From positions 1-64,000 of the forward strand of contig NZ_AUIK01000031.1 of NCBI RefSeq assembly GCF_000423665.1: a stretch of 64,000 bases of DNA. The letters are read 5' to 3'. Within the stretch, counting starts at the first letter, position 1, and the number at the start of each line of letters is the position of its first letter. This document shows, in pieces, positions 49,979 to 58,615 of this stretch. Source of the stretch: Solirubrobacter soli DSM 22325. GTDB lineage: Bacteria > Actinomycetota > Thermoleophilia > Solirubrobacterales > Solirubrobacteraceae. Under the pieces are notes generated by a model that saw nothing but the letters and a program-made list of their open reading frames with translations, searched no databases and had not been told where the DNA came from. Made by a program: the position numbers and the translations under genes.

Positions 49979-50749
49979 ATGCGCCGCTGCCTCCCGCTCG
50001 CCGCCGTCACGATGCTGTGTGCGCTTCCCGCGCCCGCGCTCGCCAACCCGTCCTTCACGCTGCAAGTGGCTGCCGAGGGCGTGCCGGGGAACCTTCCGTC
50101 GAAGGTCACGCACCAGCTGTCGATCACCGCGGGGGCGACACCCGAGGTTGTCCGCATCCAGACGCTCGGCGCGCCGGCGGTCTCCGGCGCGACGGTGAAC
50201 GAGGCGACGGCCGTCAGCGTCTCCATCTCCCGCTGTCCCGGTCGCTGGATGCGCATGCACGACGCGCTCGGCGAGACCGTCTTCAGCACCACGACGATCA
50301 CGGTCGCGGCGGGAGCCACGGCGCTGGTGCAGTCGGCGCGCTCCTTCAAGGCGCCGCCATGGGCGGCGGACACGCTCGACGCGACGTGGTCGATCACGCC
50401 CGCCCAGGGCACGGCGTTCGACCTCGTCTCCACCGCACCCGCCTATCAGGGCGCGCTGGGCGTCCAGCTCGGCTTCGGCGTGGTGCGCACCTCGGCGCGG
50501 GTGTACGCCGTCTCGGGCACGGCCGCGAGCGACGTGAACTCGGGCCGGGTGCAACTGTGGGGCTACGCCCCGCGGACCAAGCGCGCGAAGCTGCTGGCCG
50601 TCGCGCGCGTGCGTGGTGGGGCTTGGAGCATCCCGGCGCTGCAGCTGCGCAAGGCCGGCCGCTGGGAGCTCTATGCGCGCTACCGCAGCACGACCAAGAC
50701 GTACGCCGACGACGCGTCGGAGTGCGGCACGATGGTCAGCGTCAGGTGA
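49979..50749 (+). CDS. Secreted protein, unknown
   Basis: The 256-residue preprotein has a Sec signal (MRRCLPLAAVTMLCALPAPALA). The mature part is beta-rich (SFTLQVAAEGVPG; VRIQTLGAPAVSGATV; VQLWGYAPRTKRAKLLAVAR) and ends with 'GRWELYARYRSTTKTYADDA', reminiscent of Ig-like surface proteins. No family is certain. The start at ATG 49979 is set by the signal peptide. Its end overlaps the converging gene by eight bases. Confidence 0.6.
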   Translation: MRRCLPLAAVTMLCALPAPALANPSFTLQVAAEGVPGNLPSKVTHQLSITAGATPEVVRIQTLGAPAVSGATVNEATAVSVSISRCPGRWMRMHDALGETVFSTTTITVAAGATALVQSARSFKAPPWAADTLDATWSITPAQGTAFDLVSTAPAYQGALGVQLGFGVVRTSARVYAVSGTAASDVNSGRVQLWGYAPRTKRAKLLAVARVRGGAWSIPALQLRKAGRWELYARYRSTTKTYADDASECGTMVSVR

Positions 50750-51176
50750 GCGTGACCGGTGGGGCGGAGGCGAGCTTCTGCCACGCGATCACCGACTCGA
50801 TCGAATAGAGGTGGCGCTCCGATCGAAGGATCGGGGTGTCGCCGTAGCCGACCTCGCAGCGCACCGTGACCGGGCGCGGCAGCGGGGTCGGTTCGCGCTG
50901 GGTCTCGTAGTGGTCGCGCAGGTAGAGCGGGTCGAGTGAGACGTCGTGCTCGATCGTCGCGCCCGGCTCGAGCGGGCGCGTCGTCGGGATCTCGACGCCG
51001 TAATAGTCGACCTCCGGATCCGGCGGGTTGACGCCGAACAGGACGAGCAGGCCGGCGTCGTCGCGGATCAGGTACGGCATCCGCTCGCCGTCGAGGACGT
51101 GCACGGTCGCGTCGCCGTCGTTCTCGACCCGGACGCGCACCTGGGCCGCGCCGGTCGCCGTGCAGGTGACGTTCAC
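50742..51176 (-). CDS. Hypothetical beta-rich protein coupled to the HELIH protein
   Basis: The 144-residue product is a single beta-sandwich-like domain (VRVRVENDGDATVHVLDGER, PTTRPLEPGATIEHDVSL, RPVTVRCEVGYGDTPI). It has no signal peptide. GTG 51176 overlaps the stop of the metallopeptidase-like gene (GTGA). Tight coupling suggests a partner such as an immunity protein, chaperone or inhibitor; this is inference from position only. Confidence 0.6.
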   Translation of the reverse strand: MNVTCTATGAAQVRVRVENDGDATVHVLDGERMPYLIRDDAGLLVLFGVNPPDPEVDYYGVEIPTTRPLEPGATIEHDVSLDPLYLRDHYETQREPTPLPRPVTVRCEVGYGDTPILRSERHLYSIESVIAWQKLASAPPVTLT

Positions 51177-52075
51177 TTGATCTTGATCCCGTGACCGAAG
51201 CGGACGTCGGTCATGCCGTGCTCGGCGCGCAGCTTGTTCTCGGTGAAGCCCGAGCCGGTGGCGATCGTCGCCTCCTCCTCGGCGTTGCCCCAGGCGGCGC
51301 TGGAGCCGGCCTTGTTGCGCTGGTTGCGCCCGGCGGCGTTGTGTTCGGCGTGGATGAGCTCATGGCCGAGGATCAGCCACACGGGCGAGGGGATCTCCTT
51401 GCCGTCCTTGTCGAACGCGACGACGGCGTCGTCCTTGAGGTCGGCGTCGATGCGGATCGTCGTCGAGCCGCCCGCGCCGGCGCTGCCGTCCGGGTTCTCG
51501 ACCGCGCCCGCACCGCGCGTGGCCTGGGCGATCTTCTTCAAGGACGTCGGGCCGACGGTCACGACCTGGCTGCCGTTCACCAGCCCGGCGACCATGGCGC
51601 GGCCGCCCGGCTGCGAGAGCAGCTTGCCGAAGCAGACGAGCATCTTGGCCTGGAAACCGGCGTGGTCGCCGCCCGCGTCGTCCTTCTCGGTGATCTTGAC
51701 GTTGCCGCTGCCGTCCTTGAGCTTGTTCCAGACGGCTTGAAGGGCCGCGAACTCGGTCTCGGTGATCTGCTCGCCGGTGACGTCCGCGAACGACTGCGTC
51801 GTCGAGTCCGGGACGATCCAGTACTCGCCGAACTCCGTGCTCACGCCGCGTCCGGGCGGCGACGCGGTCGCCACGTCGTCCTCGCGGGCGAGGGTGCGCA
51901 GGGAACGGGCCAGCGCGGCGTTCCCGCCCGTCTGGGCGGAGAGCGCGCGGGCGCGCTCGGTCTTGGTCATCCGAGCCAGGGCGGCATTCGCAGGCGCGGG
52001 CGGCGACGCTTCGACGGCCACCTCCGGCTCGGTCGCCGATGTCGGGTCGAGCTCGCGCTCGTGACGGCGCTCCAC
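51173..52075 (-). CDS. Putative injected/secreted zinc metallopeptidase (M91-like)
   Basis: The 300-residue product has zinc motif HELIH (238-242) in ILGHELIHAEHNAAGR and a downstream NAEEEATI (264-271) that could give the third ligand, like NleD/M91 effectors. Residues ~44-64 (LSAQTGGNAALARSLRTLAR) resemble the 'LQRxAGNxAVxxL' motif found near the N-termini of cargo of extracellular contractile injection systems. The N-terminus is disordered, with no Sec signal. Toxin activity is inferred from family resemblance; the GTGA-coupled gene at 50742-51176 is a candidate partner. GTG 52075 is the start. Confidence 0.65.
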   Translation of the reverse strand: MERRHERELDPTSATEPEVAVEASPPAPANAALARMTKTERARALSAQTGGNAALARSLRTLAREDDVATASPPGRGVSTEFGEYWIVPDSTTQSFADVTGEQITETEFAALQAVWNKLKDGSGNVKITEKDDAGGDHAGFQAKMLVCFGKLLSQPGGRAMVAGLVNGSQVVTVGPTSLKKIAQATRGAGAVENPDGSAGAGGSTTIRIDADLKDDAVVAFDKDGKEIPSPVWLILGHELIHAEHNAAGRNQRNKAGSSAAWGNAEEEATIATGSGFTENKLRAEHGMTDVRFGHGIKIK

Positions 52076-52145
52076 GTGCCGAACCTACCTGAAACGCTCG
52101 GGTGCGCGTCTAGGGCACACCCGATTGTGCGCGGCCGGACATGCG

Positions 52146-53147
52146 ATGAGCATGTCGGCCATGACCCGCACGACGATTCCCGTGCTGGCGGTGTCGGCAG
52201 CGCTGCTGCTCACCCCCGGCGCAGCGCAGGCTACCTGTGGCGTGCCCTCCGCCAAGGCCGACTTCGAGAACGCGGAGGTTCAGGTCTTCTCGCATGGGGA
52301 TGACCTCTCGGCGTCTCACTACGCGTGCCTGCGCGCGACCGGCAAGCGCCGGCTGTACGGCTCGGACTCGAGCGGCGAGGGCTCCTCGAAGACGATCCTG
52401 CTGGGCGTGTCCGGCCGGTGGTTGTGGAGCCAGGGCCAGGACTACGACCCGGACTCGGACGCCACCTCCATCCGGGACTACCTGCTCGACCTCCGGACCG
52501 GGAAGCAGGTGTCGGTGAGCGCCGTCGAGTCACTCGCGCTGCCGGGTGCGCTGGTCGCCACGGACAACGGCGTCGTCGCGCGCTTCACCGACGGCCGCAA
52601 GGTCCAGCTCAGCACTGACCAGACCGCCGCCGGCCTGGCCGTGCGCGGGTCACGTGTGTACTGGCGCACGGGCGACGTGGCGCACACGGCGTTGCTCGAC
52701 CTACCGAAGGGCGATCCCATGCGCACAGGTCCCAAGGCGACGACGATCGGGCGGTGCAAGCCGCGCAAGGGCGCGCGGCTGCTGCTCTGGTCGGCGCGCG
52801 CGAAGCTCGTCCTCACGACCCAGGGCGGAAAGACCTGGGCGTGTCGTGCCAGGACAACGCGTGCCGTCGGAACGGTCACCGATCTGCAGGTCGTGTCCGA
52901 CCGCAAGCTCGCCTATGTGCGCGACGGGATGGTCGGCACGTTCGACACGGCCACGGGGAAGCGCTCAGAGGTCGCGGGAACCGCCTACGCCGCGACCGCC
53001 GACCGGCTCCTCGTGATCGCGGCGGACGGGCTGCACAGCCCCGTCGACCAGCTCGCGGCCACGCCGGCGACCGAGCCCGCGCTGGCCGGGAACGTCGCCT
53101 ATTGGCTCGACGGCGCGGGGGCGCCACAGATGAAGCTCCTCGGGTGA
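52146..53147 (+). CDS. Secreted beta-propeller-like protein
   Basis: The product (~333 residues) has a Sec signal (TIPVLAVSAALLLTPGAAQA). Its mature part is made of repeated four-strand units: LGVSGRWLWSQGQDYD, LDLRTGKQVSVSAVESL, LVATDNGVVARFTDGR, LAVRGSRVYWRTGDVA, VVSDRKLAYVRDGMVG. This is the rhythm of a propeller without a recognised signature. A DPDSD-like acidic loop might bind calcium. ATG 52146 or 52161 could start it; both precede the signal. Confidence 0.6.
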   Translation: MSMSAMTRTTIPVLAVSAALLLTPGAAQATCGVPSAKADFENAEVQVFSHGDDLSASHYACLRATGKRRLYGSDSSGEGSSKTILLGVSGRWLWSQGQDYDPDSDATSIRDYLLDLRTGKQVSVSAVESLALPGALVATDNGVVARFTDGRKVQLSTDQTAAGLAVRGSRVYWRTGDVAHTALLDLPKGDPMRTGPKATTIGRCKPRKGARLLLWSARAKLVLTTQGGKTWACRARTTRAVGTVTDLQVVSDRKLAYVRDGMVGTFDTATGKRSEVAGTAYAATADRLLVIAADGLHSPVDQLAATPATEPALAGNVAYWLDGAGAPQMKLLG

Positions 53148-53174
53148 CGCCTCGCGGGGCGTTAGGGTCGAGAT

Positions 53175-54881
53175 GTGAACGGGTCGTCGCTCACTCGCTG
53201 GGTACCTGGCGTCACGCTGCTTCGCACGCGCCGCGGGCCGGGTCTGCGCCGTGACCTGATCGCCGGCGTGGCCCTCGCCGCGTTGCTAGTCCCGCAGGGC
53301 ATGGGGTACGCGCAGCTCGCCGGGCTGCCGCCCGTCACGGGCCTGTACGCGACGCTGGTGCCACTCGTCGCCTACTTCTTCATCGGCCCGTCGCGCATCC
53401 TGATCGTCTCGCCCGACTCGGCGGTCGCTCCGTTGGTGGCCGCCGCGATCATCCCGCTCGCCGGCGCGGATGCCGACCAGCGGGTCGCGATGGCTGGCCT
53501 GCTCGCCCTCGTCGTCGGCGCGATCATGTTCGCCGGCGGCCTCGCGCGGTTCGGCTTCGTCACCGAGCTGTTGTCGCTGCCGGTCCGGGTCGGGTACCTG
53601 GCCGGCATCGCGTTGACCGTGGTCATCTCGCAGCTGCCCAAGCTCTTCGGCTTCTCGATCGACACCGAGAACGTGGTGGCCGCCACCCGCGACTTCATCA
53701 GCCAGTTGGACGAGACCAACGGCACGGCGCTGGCGATCGGTGTCGGCTGTCTGGCGGTGATCGGCGTGCTGCGCGCGGTCGCGCCGAAGATGCCCGGCGT
53801 GCTGATCGCGGTCGTCGGTGCGACGGCCGTGGTGGCCGTCGGCGGGCTCGCCGACCAGCTTCCCGTGGTGGGCAAGGTGCCGGCCGGTCTGCCCCCGCTC
53901 GACTGGCCGAACGTCGCCCTCGACGACATCAAGACGCTGCTGCCCGCCGCGGTCGGCATCGCGTTCGTGGCGTTCGCCGACACCAGCGTCCTGTCGCGCT
54001 CCTACGCCGCGCGATTGGACCAGCACGTCGACCAGAACCGCGAGCTGGCCGCGCTCGGTGCCAGCAACATCGTCACCGGGTTCTTCCAGGGCTTCCCCAT
54101 CTCCACGAGCGCGTCCCGCACCGCCGTGGTCGATGACATGGGCGCGGGCAGCCAGATCGCCGGACTCACCGGCGCGCTCGTGCTCGGTGTCCTGCTCGTG
54201 GTCGGCACGGGCCTGGTGGAGGACCTGCCCGTGAGCGCGCTGGCGGCGGTCGTGATCGTCGCCGTGCTCGGGCTGTTCGACGTCGGCGCCGCCCGCCTGC
54301 TGTGGCGCTGGCGGCGCACCGAGTTCGCGCTCTGCATCGCCACGTTCGCCGGTGTCGCGGCGTTCGGGGTGCTGTGGGGCGTCGGGCTCGCGATCGCCCT
54401 GTCGCTGCTGAACTTCGTCCGTCGCGCCTGGTATCCGCATGGCGCGGTGCTCGGGCGCGTCGAGCGGCTGAAGGGCTACCACGACACCGGCCGTCACCCC
54501 GACGCCCGGCTGATCCCGGGCCTCGTGCTCTACCGGTTCGACGCGCCGCTGTTCTTCGCCAACGCGGACAGCTTCGACGCCCGCGTGCGGGCGCTGGCGG
54601 GGGGCGACGGCGTGGCCTGGGTGGTCATCGCCGCGGAGCCGATCACCGACGTGGACGTCACCGCGGGGGAGACCCTGCTGACGCTGCACGCGGACCTCGC
54701 CGACCACGGCGTGACGCTGGCGTTCGCCGAGCTCAAGGATCCGGTGCGCGACTACCTGCGCCGTTACGGGGTGGAGGAAGCGATCGGCGCACCGAATTTC
54801 TACCCGACGCTCGGCGTCGCCGTCGCCGCGTACGTCAAACAGACCGGGACCCACTGGGTCGACTGGGAGGAGCGGCCATAG
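53175..54881 (+). CDS. SulP-family anion transporter with STAS domain
   Basis: The 568-residue membrane protein has the SulP signature at the N-terminus (GVALAALLVPQGMGYAQLAG, LPPVTGLYATLVPLVAYFF, SPDSAVAPLVAAA), ~12 helices, and a C-terminal STAS domain (~440-550; LVLYRFDAPLFFANADSFDA). It likely moves sulfate, bicarbonate or another anion. GTG 53175 is the start. Its stop overlaps the GTG of the next gene by one base (TAGTG), so the two are co-translated despite apparently unrelated roles. Confidence 0.9.
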   Translation: MNGSSLTRWVPGVTLLRTRRGPGLRRDLIAGVALAALLVPQGMGYAQLAGLPPVTGLYATLVPLVAYFFIGPSRILIVSPDSAVAPLVAAAIIPLAGADADQRVAMAGLLALVVGAIMFAGGLARFGFVTELLSLPVRVGYLAGIALTVVISQLPKLFGFSIDTENVVAATRDFISQLDETNGTALAIGVGCLAVIGVLRAVAPKMPGVLIAVVGATAVVAVGGLADQLPVVGKVPAGLPPLDWPNVALDDIKTLLPAAVGIAFVAFADTSVLSRSYAARLDQHVDQNRELAALGASNIVTGFFQGFPISTSASRTAVVDDMGAGSQIAGLTGALVLGVLLVVGTGLVEDLPVSALAAVVIVAVLGLFDVGAARLLWRWRRTEFALCIATFAGVAAFGVLWGVGLAIALSLLNFVRRAWYPHGAVLGRVERLKGYHDTGRHPDARLIPGLVLYRFDAPLFFANADSFDARVRALAGGDGVAWVVIAAEPITDVDVTAGETLLTLHADLADHGVTLAFAELKDPVRDYLRRYGVEEAIGAPNFYPTLGVAVAAYVKQTGTHWVDWEERP

Positions 54882-55984
54882 TGCCCGCCCCTCATGTCCG
54901 GACCCCCGCACCGTCGCGCGAGCGCGAACCGGGGCGGAGCGCCCAGACGCCGGCAGCGCACGTCCTGCTCGGATTGCAGCGCGCCGCCGGCAATCGCGCG
55001 GTGACGGCGTTCGTCCAGCGCCAGGCGATCGAGACGGCGCCGCAGCTGAGCGCGGGTCAGGCGTCCGCTGCGGTCTCGTTCTACACCAGCGCGCCGGACC
55101 TCTATCCGAGTGACGTGATCCTGAAGATCCAGCACGCGGTCGGCTCGCCCGAGACCGGCGTCGCGGACCCGGCGATGGCCCAGGCCGTGGCCGCGTGGCA
55201 GGTGCCGCAGGGACTCAAGCCGGACGGGATGGCGGGGCCGCGCACGCTGCCGCGGATGTTCGAGAGCGGCCTCGCCGCCAAGACCTCGCGCGACGCCTAC
55301 GTGAAGTCCGCCGAGGGCGTGCAGAGCGGCTGGAAGGACCTCAAGACCGCCAAGGCGCGCGCGGACGAGCTCTTCAAGGGCGTCAAGGAGCAGCTCGACG
55401 CGGCGCAGGTCCTGCCGACGCCCGGACACGACCTCAAAGACCTCGGCAAGGTCGCGGGCGTGTTCGTCGCCAAGGACTGGTTCATGTTCTTCGACGACGA
55501 CGCGTTCTCCGCGGCCGACCTCGATGACGACGCCGCCCGCAGCGTCGCGGGGACGGTCTACCACGAGGCCCGCCACGCCGAGCAGCACCACAAGATGGCG
55601 CGGATGCTCGCCACCAAGGGCAACGACCCGGACCAGATCGTCGCCAAGATGGGCATCCCGAAGGACGTCGCGCAGAACGCGTTCGAGAATCCGCTGCCGA
55701 AGGGCAGCGTCGAGTTCGCGACGGCGTCGCAGCAGTTCGACTCGGTCTACGGCGCCGGGAAGGCCGCCCACGACAAGGCCGAGCGCGAGGCCCCGTCGAT
55801 CGACGAGATCCGCGCGGCCAAGGCGGCGATGGACGCCAACCCGACGCCCGAGAACAAGGCCCGGCACGCGCGGCTGATCAAGGCCTTCCGCGCGTACCGC
55901 GACCTACCGACCGAGAACGACGCCTTCGCGACCGAGGCGTCGTTCGAGGAGAGCTGGGACGAGAAGCACCTCAGCGCCCAGTGA
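54881..55984 (+). CDS. Putative injected/secreted metallopeptidase-like protein with AGN motif
   Basis: The 367-residue product begins with a disordered Pro/Arg stretch and then LLGLQRAAGNRAVTAFVQ (29-46), a motif I associate with cargo of extracellular contractile injection systems. Residues ~94-125 (AMAQAVAAWQVPQGLKPDGM) look like a peptidoglycan-binding-1 domain. HEARH (228-232) within TVYHEARHAEQHHKM is a zincin-type motif. The C-terminal third is helical and charged. There is no Sec signal. Metallopeptidase or cell-wall activity is inferred. GTG 54881 overlaps the SulP stop; the 3' end overlaps the converging gene by 14 bases. Confidence 0.6.
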   Translation: MPAPHVRTPAPSREREPGRSAQTPAAHVLLGLQRAAGNRAVTAFVQRQAIETAPQLSAGQASAAVSFYTSAPDLYPSDVILKIQHAVGSPETGVADPAMAQAVAAWQVPQGLKPDGMAGPRTLPRMFESGLAAKTSRDAYVKSAEGVQSGWKDLKTAKARADELFKGVKEQLDAAQVLPTPGHDLKDLGKVAGVFVAKDWFMFFDDDAFSAADLDDDAARSVAGTVYHEARHAEQHHKMARMLATKGNDPDQIVAKMGIPKDVAQNAFENPLPKGSVEFATASQQFDSVYGAGKAAHDKAEREAPSIDEIRAAKAAMDANPTPENKARHARLIKAFRAYRDLPTENDAFATEASFEESWDEKHLSAQ

Positions 55985-57143
55985 CGATGAACTGGAAGTC
56001 CGTGTCGGCGAGCGCGGAGCTGCCGTTGTAGATGTAGACGTCGAAGGTGGTGCCGGCGGCGACCTGATCGGTGACGGCGAACCGGACGTTGGCCGCGCCC
56101 GTGGGCGGGGTGTCCAGGCCGATGGCGTCGAGCTCCGGCGTCACGACCGGGATCAGGCTGAAGCCGCTCTGCAGCGGGCTGTTGAGCGTGATGCGGTAGA
56201 GCCCGGTCGCGATCTTCGAGACCGACGCGACGTTGAAGTTCGTGTCCAGCGCGCCGGACGCCGTCACGCGGCCCCAGGCGTGGATGTTGTTGTCGCGGTA
56301 GCGCGTGCCGGCGGGAACGACCTTCGCGCCGCCGGCGTCGCTGGCGACGTACACGCCGTTCGTCGCGCGGATCGACATCTGGTTGTCCGCGGTCGACGTG
56401 AAGTCGGCGTTGGTGCTGTCGGCGAACACGAACGAGCCCGTGTTGACGGCCTTGGCTCGCCGCCCGGCGGCGAAGCCGAACGCGCCCGCCGTGTTGCTCA
56501 GGCCGCCGGGGACCGTGCCGTAGCCGCCCGTGGCGCGGTTGCCTTCGCCGCCCCCGACGGTCGCGCCGATCGTGTCGCTGGTGCTGCCCGAGGCGTTCCC
56601 CGCGGTGTTGCCGCGCCCGCCGGCCACCGTGCCGTAGTCGTCGGAGACGGTCTGCGCGCTGCCGGCCGCGCCACCGCCGGCGATCGTCGCCCCCACGACA
56701 CCCGCCGTCACCGTGTTGGCCGCGGCGCCACCGAGGACGTTGGGGCTCGTGGCGTTCTCCTCGGTACGCAGCCCGGGGAGGGCCTTCGCGAACGGCGCGG
56801 TCGCCCCGTCGGCGAACATCGCGGTCGTGATCGTGCCGGCGGGGATCGGCGTCGCGGTGGGGATCGGCGGGATCGTGGGGATCGGCGGGATCGTCGGGAT
56901 CACACCGGGCGCGATGTCACCCGCTCCGATCGACCCGTCGCGGATGTCGGTGCCGTCCAACGTCGCGGTCTTGATGTCGGCGCCGGTCAGCGACGAGTTC
57001 TTGACCTGCTTGCCCGTGATCGTCGACGCCTTGATCATGGCCCCGTTGACCGTGCTGGCGGCCCACGCGGGGCCGCCGAGCGCGATGAACAATGCGAGAA
57101 GACCGGCGACCTGCCCGACGTTGCCCCAGACACGCTTGACCAT
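55971..57143 (-). CDS. Secreted YadA-head/pentapeptide-like surface protein
   Basis: The 390-residue preprotein has a signal helix (VGQVAGLLALFIALGGPAWA). Residues ~35-75 carry pentapeptide-like turns (TITGKQVKNSSLTGADIKTA). A Pro-Ile-Pro-Thr linker follows. Residues ~150-250 contain 'GGGxxNxAxG' turns (TVAGGRGNTAGNASG; TVGGGEGNRATGGYG; GGLSNTAGAFGFAAG) like the left-handed beta-roll head of trimeric autotransporters, but with no membrane anchor. The C-terminal ~120 residues are a beta domain. It is probably an exported adhesin-like protein. ATG 57143 is clear. Confidence 0.68.
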   Translation of the reverse strand: MVKRVWGNVGQVAGLLALFIALGGPAWAASTVNGAMIKASTITGKQVKNSSLTGADIKTATLDGTDIRDGSIGAGDIAPGVIPTIPPIPTIPPIPTATPIPAGTITTAMFADGATAPFAKALPGLRTEENATSPNVLGGAAANTVTAGVVGATIAGGGAAGSAQTVSDDYGTVAGGRGNTAGNASGSTSDTIGATVGGGEGNRATGGYGTVPGGLSNTAGAFGFAAGRRAKAVNTGSFVFADSTNADFTSTADNQMSIRATNGVYVASDAGGAKVVPAGTRYRDNNIHAWGRVTASGALDTNFNVASVSKIATGLYRITLNSPLQSGFSLIPVVTPELDAIGLDTPPTGAANVRFAVTDQVAAGTTFDVYIYNGSSALADTDFQFIVTGR

Positions 57144-57209
57144 CCCGTCAACCCCCTTGAACGTGGACTGTGCGCCGTCCCGGCGCTGTGTCAGCGACCT
57201 TACACGTCC

Positions 57210-57884
57210 TCAGCCCCGCGCCAGCTTGAGGTCGAACTCGAGCGTCGCCTCGTCCTCGACACTCACGAACCCGGCGACGCTCGGCGCGGTCATGCCGAAG
57301 TCGCCCCACGGGAACGTGAGCGAGCCGACGGCCTCGACCGTCGAGTCGGTCTTGCGCAGCTCGAGCGGGATCGTCACGGTCTTCGTCACGCCGTGGAGCG
57401 TCAGCTCGCCCGTGGCGTCGGCCTTGGACCTGCTCAGCTCGAGCGGCTCGGTGAGGGAGAAGGTGGCCGTCGGAAAGCGGTCGCTCTCGACACCGATCTC
57501 GCGGATGCGCTGATCGCGGCGATCCTGGTCGCTCGTCAGCGTGGTCAGGTCGATCTTGAAATCGGCCTTGGTGAACGTGTCGCCGTCGGACTCCGCCGTG
57601 CCGGTGACGTCCGACGTCCGTCCGACGGCATCGTTCTTGGCGGCCAGGAACGCGAGCTTCTCACGGACGCGGTAGCCGGCCTCCGATCCGTCGGCGACCG
57701 TCCACTGCGACGCGCCGGGAACAGCGGTGGCGGTGGCGGTCGCCGTCGGTGTCGCGTCGCTCAGCGTGAACTTGTCCGGCGAGTCCGTCGGGAACAACAC
57801 GAAGTACGCGAGCGCGAAGGCACCCACCGCGACGACGACGACTCCTGTGGCCGCGTAAAGCAGCGGGCGCCTTCTCTTCTGCAT
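57210..57884 (-). CDS. YceI-family protein, membrane-anchored
   Basis: The 224-residue product has an N-terminal membrane helix (LLYAATGVVVVAVGAFALAYF), a Thr/Ala/Pro linker, and a YceI beta barrel (~60-222): AGYRVREKLAFLAAKNDAVG, the acidic DRRDQRIREIGVESDRFPTA, ATGELTLHGVTKTVTIPLEL and FPWGDFGMTAPSVAGFVS. YceI proteins bind isoprenoid-like lipids in a central pocket. The barrel would sit outside the membrane. Confidence 0.88.
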   Translation of the reverse strand: MQKRRRPLLYAATGVVVVAVGAFALAYFVLFPTDSPDKFTLSDATPTATATATAVPGASQWTVADGSEAGYRVREKLAFLAAKNDAVGRTSDVTGTAESDGDTFTKADFKIDLTTLTSDQDRRDQRIREIGVESDRFPTATFSLTEPLELSRSKADATGELTLHGVTKTVTIPLELRKTDSTVEAVGSLTFPWGDFGMTAPSVAGFVSVEDEATLEFDLKLARG

Positions 57885-57930
57885 GAGCGGAAGATGACGC
57901 TCGTTCCTCAGAGTTTCCTGGGAGCCAGGC

Positions 57931-58416
57931 CTACACGCCCGTGGCGGCGATGTAGACGCCGGCGTTGACCGTGCCGTTGGGCGCGGGGTTGAGCAGGACG
58001 GCCGGGACGAGGCAAGGCGCCGGGAGCGGCTTCGCCAGGCGAGCCTCGAACTCCGCGTCGCCGTCGGGGCTGAACGGGTACGCCTTCGTGGTGCCGACGG
58101 CGGCGCCGTTGCAGAAGACGGTGGCGGCGATCCCGTTGAGCGGGTTCGTGCCGGTCGTGGGGATGATCAGGCCCTCGACCTCGACCTTGACGCGGCCGTC
58201 GCGGCGGGCCTCGGCCTCGCCCTTGGAGATCACCCACGGCGCTCCGCCGGGCTTGACGCCGAACAGCACCGGCCCGTCGGGCATGCTGCCGAACACGTCG
58301 GCCTTCAGGACCTTGGCGTTGTCGTCTCCGTGGTGACCGTCGTCGGCGAGCGCCGTCCCGGCGCCTCCGGCGATCAGGGCGAGCGCGGCGAGGGTGCCGA
58401 TCACGCGGTGGGACAT
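57931..58416 (-). CDS. Small secreted protein
   Basis: The 161-residue preprotein has a signal peptide (MSHRVIGTLAALALIAGGAG ending ALADDG). The mature part is a single beta-rich domain (PDGPVLFGVKPGGAPWVISK; DGRVKVEVEGLIIPTTGTNP; PAVLLNPAPNGTVNAGVY). No family is certain, but similar proteins are common in actinobacteria. ATG 58416 has a near-perfect AAGGAGG, which rules out the longer frame to 58554. Confidence 0.72.
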   Translation of the reverse strand: MSHRVIGTLAALALIAGGAGTALADDGHHGDDNAKVLKADVFGSMPDGPVLFGVKPGGAPWVISKGEAEARRDGRVKVEVEGLIIPTTGTNPLNGIAATVFCNGAAVGTTKAYPFSPDGDAEFEARLAKPLPAPCLVPAVLLNPAPNGTVNAGVYIAATGV

Positions 58417-58615
58417 CGTTTCCTCCTTGCGGTGGATGTGCGGACACCTCGGCGACACGGTCGACGGCGGCTGGGTGACGGTCGGCTGCCTGACGATCTG
58501 AGCCGCGGGTGAGCGCCCCTCGACCATCGGACAGGGTGGTCGAGGTTCCCTCACCTACGGTGGCCCCAGGCCCCGCGGATGGTGGGCCGCGACCGACAGG
58601 GAAAGGGAGTTCTGG

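Noticed and set aside
49979..52075. Genes after pilC as pilins or pilus accessory proteins
   Set aside because: None has a prepilin cleavage site or PilMNOPQ features; they are Sec-secreted or injection-cargo-like proteins.
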